In this document: piece by piece, positions 1 through 8,300 of the stretch | Numbering within the stretch: the first letter of the stretch is position 1 | Layout: each line of letters begins with the position of its first letter | Translations under genes and position numbers: made by a program | Notes under the pieces: generated by a model | Seen by the model: only the letters and a program-made list of their open reading frames with translations | What the model was told of the DNA's origin: nothing | Databases searched by the model: none | From: Larix sibirica | Lineage: Eukaryota; Streptophyta; Pinopsida; Pinales; Pinaceae | Assembly: GCA_004151065.3 (NCBI GenBank) | Contig: NWUY0300000388.1 | Coordinates: 19,944-31,618, forward strand | Reading direction: 5' to 3' | DNA length: 11,675 nucleotides

Positions 1-1063
1 GAGGCATTGGGAAATGAAATCTGCACTTGGAATGCCGATTTTTTTTACATGTTCTAGTGTGACAATGTGTTTGGAACTTAACAAAGTCTTGTGCAAGTAA
101 TGATGAGGCTGTTGATATATAGCAATCGACAAAATAAGTGACCTCATCATTGGTATTTTTTCCAAAAATTGGTGCATCTTCAAACCAAAGGAGTCCATTT
201 TCATGTTCATTTCCTCTTTGTTGGAACTCAGTGGTGAAGAAGTAGTCTTGAACTTTTCCAAAAAACTATGGTTTTTTAAAATTAACTGCTTCATTGCATT
301 TGTTTTGTGTCTATAATAACAGCTACAAATCACCGGTTGTTTTCTTATCAATGAGTCAATAGTATGTTCAAGGAAACTATCTAATGAATTTTCCATCTTT
401 TCCCTTTCTATTTGTTGAAGTGCATTGCAGAAAGGTTGCCAAAGATGTTCAACACTTGTAAAACTTACAAAAAACATTGGTCGACCTAGTTGTTGAATCA
501 TTGCGAATAGATTCTTCTTCACATTGTCAAAGTAATCAGGGGATGTTCTTATTGCTTTTAATGTGTGATATGCAATTGGAGATTTAATGATTTTTTCAAG
601 ATTGGCTTGTGATTTAACATCCTTTTCCAACAAATTTTTCCCTTTTAATTCTCCTATACGAATTGATACCCAAGCAGTACCAGAGATTTGTTTTATAAGG
701 ACCTTTATTGCTTTAATGAAATATTTGTGGGATGTGCTTCAAAGTCTGTGCTTTTGTGTTGTATCTCCCACTGCACTATTTGTTGATAACAATATGCTTG
801 TAAATGTCATCGGTACGGCTACATCCATAGAAAAGTGTCGGGAAGTTTAGCTCTTCACAGTATTTGTCTTGAAAAATGCCCAATGTACGGTAGTTCTCAG
901 AAGGTGCAATTTCTATGATCCTATTCGTCAAATCATCAATTAGATGAGTTTGTCCATATCCATGGACCAATGTTTCTGACACTAGTTTCATCTCTATTTC
1001 ATCATTGTTTTCATCTATTGGGTCGATGTCCATGTCATTTTCATGTTCAGTTGACACTTCCTA
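1..1063 (-). pseudogene. Helitron Rep (Helitron_like_N) domain, damaged HUH motif, truncated by window edge
   Basis: Rolling-circle replication initiator domain. The first part (1057-776) includes IEIAPSENYRTLGIFQDKYC and EELNFPTLFYG, the standard Helitron 'iaPaeg..pl...d...EelaFPtlf.G' block. After a frameshift comes a long open frame, about 693 down to 250. It reads through ISGTAWVSIRIGELKG, then DYFDNVKKNLFAMIQQLGRP and MFFVSFTSVEHLWQ, then CYYRHKTNAMKQLI, all typical of Helitron_like_N. A frameshift near 250-290 leads into DYFFTTEFQQRGNEHENGLL. The metal-binding HxH (usually HIH) is HEN here, with Asn in place of the second His at 197-199. FVDCYIST and a Cys/His cluster ending KCRFHFP follow, up to position 1. 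Tyrosine-pair and helicase regions are not in the window. Confidence 0.9.
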
Positions 1064-1881
1064 AAATGCTTCTTCACTCGATTCTTGTTGTGCTATTTGT
1101 TGAAACATTTCTTCCCAACTAGCATTTATAACAATGCCCTCAATTTTGTAGAGTTTAGTGTTTGTTAAATTTTTGAATGCAACCATAACAATGTTAGGGA
1201 GAATGTTTCCAGATAAGAATGCAGTTTTGTATTCCAATTCATTTTAATATAACTGCAATTGTCATGCCATCTTCTAAATTCCTGGGTAAAGCTCTTTGCA
1301 CTTTGTCCAAATCTGTAGGCACATTGATAACGGTTCCATTTAGACCTAGTTGCGCTCTTTTATAACCAAGTTGACGTATTTGTGAAAAATTATTTCTTCG
1401 TGAAACTGATTGCTCTTCAAGAGGAGTTAAAACAGTTATCGATGGAACTATAGTATTGCGTCGAATGTGAGATGGTGATGCAAAAAATGGTTAAGTTTGC
1501 ATTGGCAATACTTTTTTTGCATTGTCTACAAATTTGGTCGTTTAATGCAAATGATGTTGTCTCCTGCATGTTTGTCAACGACTTCAATGCCAAATATGTT
1601 TGTTCATTGATGATTCGAATATCATTTTTGAAATGCAATAGTCTACAAACAAAGCATTTGTAGATAGGAGTATCTTCAATAGTTTTTAAGTATGAAGCAG
1701 TTGCTTTGCTTGACTTTTTAGATTCCCTTTGTTCTTGTTGTTTCTGGAATGCTTCTTTACGCATGGCATGCTTCAAGGAGCGCAAGCTTTTGCATGGTTC
1801 ATTGATAATGGGCCAGCACGCATTTTTTTTGTCTTCTAAGCATGCCTCTTTGGCCATGAAAGTTTCAATGTCCATGTTCAC
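1064..1881 (-). pseudogene. Helitron protein, CxxC segment and DUF6570-like domain, frameshifted
   Basis: This continues the Helitron protein after the A14 run. It opens with a charged region (residues MDIETFMAKEACLEDK at the start, then a Lys/Glu/Gln-rich stretch). Two CxxC pairs follow: KCFVC near 1645-1660 and CRQCKK near 1516-1530, a probable zinc-binding pair. A frameshift in a T6 run near 1485-1495 leads into SHIRRNTIVPSITVLTPLEE, then RQLGYKRAQLGLNGTVINVP and DLDKVQRALPRNLEDGMTIA. This is the hallmark order of the DUF6570-like region that precedes the Rep domain in Helitron proteins (LTPLEE..isrr..f..irqlg...g..G.vinvp.d). Another shift near 1243 leads into LEYKTAFLSGNILPNIVMVA and a tail ending SSEEAF. 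A TAG follows at 1061-1063. Confidence 0.78.
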
Positions 1882-2640
1882 TGTTTTTTTTTTTTTTGTG
1901 GTTTGTCAAATCCCCTATCTTGATTTTTCCTTTTGATAATGTTCTTGTCTACTATTTTGTTACTTTGGTTCTTGTCAATGCCTTTTGCATCAGTGTTGTC
2001 TATTGTCGTGGCCTGCATCTGATCCCTGGAGTTTTCGATTGTGTCAATGGAAATTGTGCTTGCAATAGAACAAAGCAACTTTGATGGTATTTCCTTGGAA
2101 CTTGTTTTTAACAATGGATGGAAGTGTGAATGCGTTGTATCTATTTCAACTTGCAATAGATATATAGTTCCAGATAGCTTACGTGTTGAATAGAATCGAG
2201 ACAAGATTTCACAAAACCTGGAATTCCACAGGAATATGTTAGTATCCAATAACTCACAACACCATTGTATAGCAAAGTCATTGCCTTCTATCCAACCAAT
2301 GGTATATGGTTGTGCCAATTGCACAATAAATGTTTCCCAATTAGAAATAAGGCTAGTTTCTTGTATTTTGTCTCTACCGAGATATGTGTGCAAGCATTTT
2401 ATTTCTCTATTATCATTTGATAGAATGCTATTGTAAAAGGTTTGTGCAATTACTTTTCTAACACTCAAACTATCAGAGAACATTGTCAATTTTGAAATGG
2501 ATTCAAACAAGGAATCATGACAATTTCCTTCTATGGAAACAAACATATGAAAGCCTTGTTGCAAAAGCACTTGCTTGAAGCGGAAGTTTTCTATCTACAA
2601 ATTTGCACATTGTATTGTGTCAATGTTCTTTGACATTTCA
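1882..2640 (-). pseudogene. Helitron protein, second OTU-like domain plus basic linker
   Basis: This is in the same reading frame as the first OTU domain, separated by about 35 codons and a TAG at 2595-2597. After QVLLQQGFHMFVS comes IEGNCHDSLFESISKL, an OTU Cys box with the catalytic Cys retained (codon at 2520-2522); Glu replaces the usual Asp three residues before it. The middle carries GWIEGNDFAIQWCCELLDTN, equivalent to the Trp-rich GxWGD..i.w.a..l segment of the first domain. The His box is THSHFHPLL, with His at 2124-2126. About 75 residues rich in Lys, Asp, Asn and Ile follow, ending in KPQKKKK at an A14 homopolymer. A one-base length error in that run throws the frame into a TGA. The next segment continues in the shifted frame from 1881. 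Confidence 0.7.
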
Positions 2641-2664
2641 CTAAAATCATGGTCTTCTGTTTGT

Positions 2665-3245
2665 GTCGATTTATATGATAATAGTGGTTCGAAATGTTCA
2701 GAAGCCAGTGTGCGGTCATCAAACAGTAGACTGTAGCAATATCTAAGTTATATAGAATTGAAATAAAGATATTTTCTTTTTCTCACCAGTGACCAGATAG
2801 AAACTAGGACATCCAACCAATTTGCAAACCACTTAATACAAAATATATCACCCCATATTCCATAAACATTCTGCCCATTTGGCTGTGAAGCATATTGTTA
2901 CATTCGTTCAAGATATAGTTCAATATTTTCTACGCCATGCAACTCTGACAAATATTCAATTACCAAGTCCGTTTGCATTGACAACAAGGCAGCAGGATCT
3001 CCTTGAACTAGCCGAAAGCGAAACTGGTTTACAATTGCTTCTCTTATTTCTATTGGTGTATAGTGAAAATGCAACAACACCGCAAATGCATCAAAAAGGA
3101 AATCTCCTAATTGGAAATGAAAGTTTTGTAGCTGAAACAAATGGTTCCTAGACAAATGTGCATCAATTTGACTAGAAGCACTACGTCTAATTGGAAGGTC
3201 AATTTCTTTTCCAGTATGGCTTTCTACACCCTTGCCTTTTTCCAT
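2665..3245 (-). pseudogene. Helitron protein, N-terminus with first OTU-like domain (catalytic Cys lost)
   Basis: The likely start is the ATG at 3245 (MEKGKGVESH...). Upstream codons stay open to 3530 but are hydrophobic and resemble nothing. Residues 45-60 read QLGDFLFDAFAVLLHF, which matches the OTU active-site box GDxxCLFdAia with Cys replaced by Phe (codon TTC at 3099-3101). A conserved helix region follows (TPIEIREAIVN, LLSMQTDLVIEYL), then a stop at 2898-2900. The same frame resumes with YGIWGDIFCIKWFANWLDV, the tryptophan-rich middle of OTU domains. After a second stop at 2748-2750 comes SEHFEPLL at 2681-2704, the His box. In known Helitrons this domain is thought to act as a deubiquitinase-like peptidase, but that role is unproven. 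With no Cys and two stops, this copy cannot be active. Confidence 0.78.
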
Positions 3246-4060
3246 GCTATATACAAACGAAGTTGCAACCAGAAATGAGCAACTGCACCCAACCTTGCCA
3301 AGTGTCCCTGCAAGAAAAAGCGTTCGACAATTAGCAAATACATCGACTTTGCAACTTGGCAACAGTCCCATGAAAGGAAATGAGCCTAACCACAACTTGA
3401 CCGATTCATAGAGAAAAAGTCTAACAAAAAACAACAAATCACACCCCGAAATGAGTTGTTCCCAACTGAAGATGCAAAATATGTTTTCTTTAAACAGATT
3501 CAATCCCTTACTGGAATTTGAAAAAGACAATTGATTTCTAGGTTCAAAATCCGCAATGAAAATGTTACACTACAATATTTAGAGCATAAACAACTATTGT
3601 TGCAACTAAATGGTGCAGAGAATATGAGACATTGTTTCATTTTCAGATATATTTCCTTTGCACCAAGTTACTAGTTCATTTGATGTTGAGAATGGCTCCT
3701 TAGATAATTCCATGCCGTTAGTTATAGGACCTAGATTTGGATAGTCTTGTGAAGAGATCTTATGAATCAAGGCCTTTTTTTGTGGCACTATATGAAACAA
3801 CCGCTTGTCGCCAGATGTTCTAGACATAAGATTTTATGCAAGAGTTGGAACAAATATCACAATGGTTCTAGCTAGAATCCATTTATTCCATATTAAAGGC
3901 TTCATCCAATTTTCTCAATTTGCTCATGTCCATCCTTTTTTACAGTTTATTATGTTCATTATTTGTTTCATTGTCGATTGTTTTACAAACTTTTAACATG
4001 TGACCTAGCGTTTCTCGAATTGTTAATGGCTTCCAATGTTAGTTGATGTTGTATCTAGTG
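3246..4060. other. Intergenic AT-rich stretch, possible Helitron 5' leader
   Basis: No recognisable gene. The minus-strand frame of the OTU domain stays open to 3530 but reads as hydrophobic filler. A 73-codon minus-strand frame at 3606-3827 and a 63-codon plus-strand frame at 3805-3996 match nothing I know. The 5' end of the Helitron should lie in or beyond this stretch; Helitron 5' ends carry only a TC dinucleotide and cannot be fixed from one copy. Confidence 0.5.
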
Positions 4061-4160
4061 TGGCATCTAATTTGCATACAAGATAAATCGTGGGACACGT
4101 AGGCCCAACGTAGCATCTAATTTGCATGCAACATAAATCATGGGACATTTAGACCCATAC
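4061..4160. repeat. 50-bp tandem duplication (two copies)
   Basis: Two adjacent 50-bp units, 4061-4110 and 4111-4160. Both begin with GCATCTAATTTGCAT after a two-base lead and share ATAAATC.TGGGACA...AG.CCCA. They differ at several scattered positions, so the duplication is not very recent. No coding content is evident; the minus-strand open frame across it at 4067-4432 shows no family likeness. Confidence 0.85.
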
Positions 4161-5490
4161 ATGAGACATGTACTGCTCTGGCACAAATACCTGATACAAC
4201 ACACATAGGCCCTTACAAAGGGGCATGGGGACAAAGACACATATAAGAAGAGATGCCAATTAATTGAAAATAGAAATATACCAAGCAGAATGGCCTCATA
4301 GGCAAAACCATTTGTACAGTGAACATTGACACTGACATCGACATTGTACTTTCTTCCCTCCATTGTATCCGATGCAAATTTTTTGCTTTGCAAATCTTTC
4401 TGCCACAAATGGTCAGCAGAAAAAGACCTCACAAAATTATTTGATGCAACTTGCTTTCCACTTGGTTAACCCTATATGCATTCTAATTTTAGTAAACAGT
4501 ACTAAAATTAGATCCTAGAGAAACATAAGGCCATGATTGTGTCCTTAGTTCAAGTAGGAAACAATCCACTTTAGATTATAGGTCATAGCAAAGAAAGTCC
4601 AACTAAACGACAAGATAAATTAAACTAAGTTTTTTCAAAACAACGAAGCACATATCCTGTCTGCAAATTTTATTAACATTGTCTAAGCATCGTTATTAGA
4701 AAAATGTTGCAGTCGCAACATATACACAACCATGTGCAAATCAAAATACAAAGTTCTCAACCTGGCTTGAAGTTCTCTAACAAGTTGAGATTTAAATTGT
4801 TATCATACTCCTTACCAAGTGGAAAAATTCATTAAAGAAAATAAAGAAACTTAAAAAATAAACTTGGTCGTCATTTATTCATTTCTGTTAACTTTTGCAT
4901 TAATGAAGTCTTTGTATTTTCAAATAAACATGCTTTATATTGTCATTTTCCCCTTCATATACTGAAAAGGAAAAGATTCTTTACACCTTTTTCTTAATCG
5001 GTTCTAAAATTATCAAGAAGCATTTTCCAAAGCCCAACTTTACCAAAAAATAAATTGCAATTGGTAAAAGAGTCTTCAAAAAATTCTTTCAAACATCATA
5101 CTAACACTAAAAACTGATTAGCAAGTTGCCTACAAAGTTGAAAAACCATCCGAAATAAGGATTTCATCTGCAAATAGTACATCACTAATCGCTAAAACTT
5201 AGATATAGTTAATAATGTAATGGAAAGCAAAACAAAGGAAATTCCGACAAAAGGAGAAAAATAGTTTATAATATATTATTGTAATATTGGAAACCGCATA
5301 CAAGAAACTAAAACTGATTTTGAAACGCTTTGCAAACATAAATTTGGATTACTTAATCCTAAACAATTGTATGAAAGCGGGCATTTCGCCAAATTTCTTG
5401 AATTACATCTAGGAAAACATGGCTGAAAAACAAAGTGCTATGAGGAGACAAGTGGAAAGATTCGCAACAAATAGTGGTCAATATTCACAA
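4161..5490. other. AT-rich stretch without recognisable gene
   Basis: I see no coding region with family likeness on either strand. The upstream exon(s) of the dioxygenase pseudogene at 5491-5970 would be expected here on the plus strand. I found no trace of the 2-ODD N-terminal domain (DIOX_N). A short frame near 5419-5456 (MAEKQSAMR...) faintly recalls the 'qaMRmNyYPPCP' approach to the catalytic domain, too weak to claim. Confidence 0.5.
4482..4512. repeat. Perfect 13-bp inverted repeat with 5-nt loop
   Basis: The left arm TCTAATTTTAGTA (4482-4494) is the exact reverse complement of the right arm TACTAAAATTAGA (4500-4512), with AACAG between them. It could fold into a stable AT-rich hairpin, or be the fused ends of a small inverted-repeat element. 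No target-site duplication is obvious. In such AT-rich DNA a chance palindrome cannot be excluded. Confidence 0.8.
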
Positions 5491-5970
5491 CTTGTACCTG
5501 CCTTGCCCTAGATCAAACCTTGTTCTTGGATTGAGTCCTCACTCAAATGGAGGGGGTGTAACATTGCTTGTGCAGGATGATGAAACAGAAGGCTTGCATG
5601 TCCACAAGGATAATCACTGCATTCCTGTGCAACCCATTGAAAATACATATGTTCCATATATATATATATGCGTGCCCAAGTTGATATAATTTCTTTATAA
5701 TCATTTCATCATGGCCATTTCTTTATGCAGGTAATAACAAACGGGAGATACAAGAGCATACATCATTGAGCAGCAACAAATGAAGAGAGAGCCAGACTTT
5801 ATATAGCCTTGTTCCACAACACAACTATCGTAGCATCAAATCTTGTGGATGAACACCACCTATGCTTGTACAGGATCTTCAAACACGAAGAATACATTCG
5901 TTATTAGTTCTCCAGGAAACTCAAAAGAAAACACGCTCTTCTAGACTTTTCCAAGCTCAACAAGACCTAA
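5491..5970 (+). pseudogene. 2-oxoglutarate/Fe(II)-dependent dioxygenase pseudogene, C-terminal catalytic part
   Basis: Remnant of a plant 2-ODD of the large DOXC class (flavonoid, hormone and specialised metabolism enzymes). The first exon part, 5491-5655, reads NLYLPCPRSNLVLGLSPHSN, then GGGVTLLVQDDETEGLHVHK and PVQPIENTYV, clearly the 2OG-Fe(II) oxygenase fold. The iron-binding HxD is H-S-N (Asn codon at 5546-5548). The exon end (usual VVNIGDxLE) and the splice donor are missing, replaced by an (AT)7 run at 5656-5669. The second exon starts at 5731 after a good acceptor (TTCTTTATGCAG). It reads VITNGRYKSIHH, a TGA at 5767-5769 where Arg is expected, then ATNEERARLYIALFHN; the RxS 2-oxoglutarate motif is RLY. 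A TAG sits at 5905-5907, and the normal C-terminus ALLDFSKL ends at 5968-5970. The N-terminal exon(s) are absent. The substrate cannot be told. Confidence 0.92.
5719..5730 (+). other. Intron 3' splice acceptor of the dioxygenase pseudogene
   Basis: TTCTTTATGCAG directly precedes the VITNGRYKS exon. This is the conserved last-intron position of many plant 2-ODD genes (after GDxLE/Q). The polypyrimidine tract is short but typical for plants. No matching donor survives upstream, because the end of the preceding exon is lost. The presence of an intron argues that this is a decayed gene copy rather than a retroposed one. Confidence 0.75.
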
Positions 5971-6256
5971 GATCAAGCACTATTTTTTAAACAGATGGGG
6001 TTGTCAAAAGGTTTTCAGTCACAAAATCTTTAATGTTTGGCAGATCGCAACCTGAAGATTGTATTTGTGTAGGTGAACTATATTCCTATCAAAATTTTCA
6101 ATAAATAAACAAATCTGGGAAAAAAACGAAATCATTGACATTTTAATATGTGTTATCCATATTATTATTAAGTAATCATATTTTTATACTGTATTTTCGT
6201 TATTTTTATCTCAATGTTTATCTAAACTGAAGTATAACTTTGATTTCTACCTGCAC
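5971..6256. other. AT-rich 3' flank of the dioxygenase pseudogene
   Basis: No gene is recognised. The stretch is rich in A/T runs, with AATAAA-like words near 6100 (AATAAATAAAC) that could be the old polyadenylation signal of the dioxygenase. This assignment is tentative. Confidence 0.35.
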
Positions 6257-6820
6257 GAGAACATGATTCAATCTCATCATTGGCTATCTAAAATTCGTTA
6301 GCAACATAAATTTCATGGATCAATCAGAGAAATTTATAGAATCACAATTATGCTTCTTCTATTAGTTTCAGATGGATTGTTTGGAAATTCTGATAGGATA
6401 CAACTAAAAGTTAAAATCCAAAATTTTAGCAACATATTGGGAAGGATAAAATGGCTTGAAACAAAAACTAAATTCAAATGGCCTTACGGCTTTTATTCAA
6501 GATGCTAGTTACTATGGTATACATAAGTTCTAGATTTAAACTTAAACAACGGCCATTGGTGCTACTGATGAATCGACTGAGCCACTTGCTTTGTCAAAAG
6601 AATATACGGAATAAAAAGCACAATCAAAATACACTAATGTTTATTATGCTTGCTTTAATGCTTCTATCTTAGCTACTGCTAGGCAAGGTGTTTGAGAAGC
6701 CATCTCTACACTTCAAATCGTCCTGGGTGGGACAACTAAATAAGAAGAGATTGTTTAGTTTTACAATCAATATCTTATGGTTTTAAAAATTTCAGTGCCT
6801 CTTGCTTGAACGATAGTCGG
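6257..6820 (+). repeat. Copy 1 of a ~565-bp dispersed direct repeat with eroded coding trace
   Basis: This 564-bp segment is nearly collinear with 7452-8016, with point differences and almost no net indel. On the plus strand one frame reads NGLTAFIQDASYYGI, several stops, then KYTNVYYACFNASILATARQ (about 6627-6686), a TGA at 6693-6695, and EAISTLQIVLGGT. The second copy has the same peptide with fewer stops, so the ancestor was probably coding. I do not recognise the protein family. It could be part of a transposon, or a gene fragment carried and duplicated by one. The 64-codon open frame at 6478-6672 lies in a different frame and is probably a shadow. Confidence 0.75.
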
Positions 6821-7295
6821 CTAGTTAAAAAGGTAAAGAAGGCAAAATAATTTTTAGGGCTTTTGTAGGTAGCTGCACCATTGGTTTATGTTAGTAGTGT
6901 GCACCATTAACCATTTTGAAGTTAACCCCACGAGTCAATTATGTGAGATAGCACATGATTATTTGAAAGATCTTTTTCTATTATTCATTTTTTTTTAATC
7001 ATATCGAAGCTTCATTATACATACAAAAGAAATAGATCTGTTTCTAGATTCGTTAGAACATGGGTTTTCTCTTGGATAAACTTTGCATATATTTCCTCCC
7101 ACGAATGCATTGGATAAACAATTATTGATATCGAGAAGCCACAGAATAAAATATTTAGGGTGTACAAGTTCTGATTTTTTCTGCAAAAAAATCATAGAAC
7201 AAGTTCTAAGTTTTTCCCTTTAAAATAATCAGAGAACAAGTAGCGGTCCTTGTGGTGGTGGTGTCATCCGTAGGAAATATATTCTTGTTATAGGC
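6821..7295. other. Spacer between the two 565-bp repeat copies, no gene seen
   Basis: AT-rich sequence, no recognisable gene. A 66-codon minus-strand frame at 6995-7195 is unlike any family I know. The copy boundaries are sharp: after GTCGG the sequences at 6821 and 8017 diverge at once. Confidence 0.5.
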
Positions 7296-7392
7296 CCACA
7301 ACACTCTAATGGAGGCCCCACCTTTTTGCTTATCCTTAATAATAATTAATCCACAACACACTAATGGAGGCCCCACCTGCGTGCTTATCCTC
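7296..7392. repeat. Short tandem duplication, 55-bp period
   Basis: Two copies of a 42-bp segment at 7296-7337 and 7351-7392, each running CCACAACAC.CTAATGGAGG then CCCCACCT....GCTTATCCT. A 13-bp AT-rich spacer (TAATAATAATTAA-like) separates them. It lies in the spacer between the two 565-bp repeat copies and explains the internal repetition of the minus-strand frame 7206-7445, which is therefore not a credible gene. Confidence 0.85.
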
Positions 7393-7451
7393 TTCCCATC
7401 AATGGCACTAATTGAGACATAATTAATGATAAAAGAGATGCCCACTTATGT

Positions 7452-8016
7452 GAGAACATGATTCAATCTCTTCATTGGCTATCTAAAATTCCTTAGCAAC
7501 AAGAATTTCATGGATTCAGTTAGAGAAATTTATAGAATCACAATTATGCTTCTTCTACTAGTTTCAAATGGATTGTTTGGAAATTCTGATACGATACAAC
7601 TAAAGATTAAAATCCGAAATTTTAACAACATATTGGGAAGGATAAAATTGTTTGAAACATAAACTAAATTCAGATGGCCTTATGACTTTTATTCAAGATG
7701 TTAGTTACTATGGTATATATAAGTTCTAGAGTTAAACTTAAACAACTTCCATCAGTGATGCTAGTGAATCAACTAAGTCATTTGCTTAGTCAAAAGAATA
7801 TACAAAATAAACAACATAACCAAAATATACTAATGTTTATTATGTTTGCCTTGATGCTTCTATCTTAGCTACTGCTAGGCAAGGTGGTCGAGAAGCCATT
7901 TCTGCACTTCAAATCATCCTAGGTGGTACACCTAAGCAAAAAGAGATCATTTGGTTTTACAATCACTATCCTATGGTTTTAAAAATCTTAGTGCCTCTCG
8001 CTTGAACGACAGTCGG
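7452..8016 (+). repeat. Copy 2 of the ~565-bp direct repeat, longest surviving coding trace
   Basis: This is the counterpart of 6257-6820, offset by 1195-1196 bp and in the same orientation. It is less decayed in the shared frame: from 7826 to a TGA at 8003-8005 there are 59 uninterrupted codons, including YTNVYYVCLDASILATARQG, EAISALQIILGGTPKQKEII and WFYNHYPMVLK. Upstream the frame has stops (near 7800-7820), and DGLMTFIQDVSYYGIYKF marks the earlier block. Most differences between the copies that I examined leave this peptide recognisable. The family is unknown to me. Confidence 0.75.
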
Positions 8017-8300
8017 TGACTCAAACGTCTCTTGATGTTGCACTTGACAAACTCCCAAAGGACCGATGATGGGCATGTGACCCAGCCCTAACATTGGATG
8101 AAATCATTGGGCATCCATGACCCGATGGATGACAAAACCCCTATGCCATCACATTAATGATTATTGTTCAACCACATCATGACTCGCTCGCTCTCGCTCA
8201 TGCAGAGAATGTAATAACCCCCGTCAACTAGCCAATGATGAGACTCTTCCATTGTTAAGCTGTCACAATCCGAGAAATTTACAGGCCGAACATAACTCTA
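8017..8300. other. Unassigned stretch after repeat copy 2
   Basis: No recognisable gene. The plus-strand frames carry short peptide-like stretches (for example DVALDKLPKD near 8030-8065 if one allows frame changes) that may continue the eroded protein of copy 2 beyond the shared segment. I could not confirm this. Confidence 0.3.

Larger units (their letters stand above)
1..3245 (-). mobile_element. Degenerate Helitron transposon, 5' coding part (OTU-OTU-DUF6570-Rep), open at left edge
   Basis: Rolling-circle transposon of the Helitron class. On the minus strand the translated pieces follow the order of plant and animal Helitron proteins: OTU-like protease, Cys-rich segment, DUF6570-like domain, Helitron_like_N/Rep domain. 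The helicase that should follow is beyond position 1, so neither the helicase nor the 3' hairpin and CTRR terminus can be seen. The 5' terminus (TC...) lies right of 3245 and I could not place it. The frame is continuous from 3245 to about 1882 except for stops at 2898-2900, 2748-2750 and 2595-2597. It shifts at the A14 run (1882-1895), near 1485-1495, near 1243, near 760 and near 250-290, with a further stop at 1061-1063. This is therefore a dead copy. The open frames listed antisense to it on the plus strand are shadows. Confidence 0.9.

Noticed and set aside
587-2436. Plus-strand open frames at 587-850, 1472-1663, 1706-1936, 1896-2084 and 2236-2436
   Set aside because: They are antisense to the Helitron coding sequence, which has clear family motifs on the minus strand.
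3246-3530. N-terminal extension of the OTU frame as a signal or membrane segment
   Set aside because: Hydrophobic stretches occur, but the Met at 3245 begins the protein-like sequence, and no family likeness is seen before it.
4067-4432. 121-codon minus-strand frame
   Set aside because: It crosses the 50-bp tandem duplication and shows no recognisable domain; chance and repeat structure explain it.
7206-7445. 79-codon minus-strand frame with internally repeated peptide
   Set aside because: The peptide repetition comes directly from the 55-bp tandem DNA duplication.
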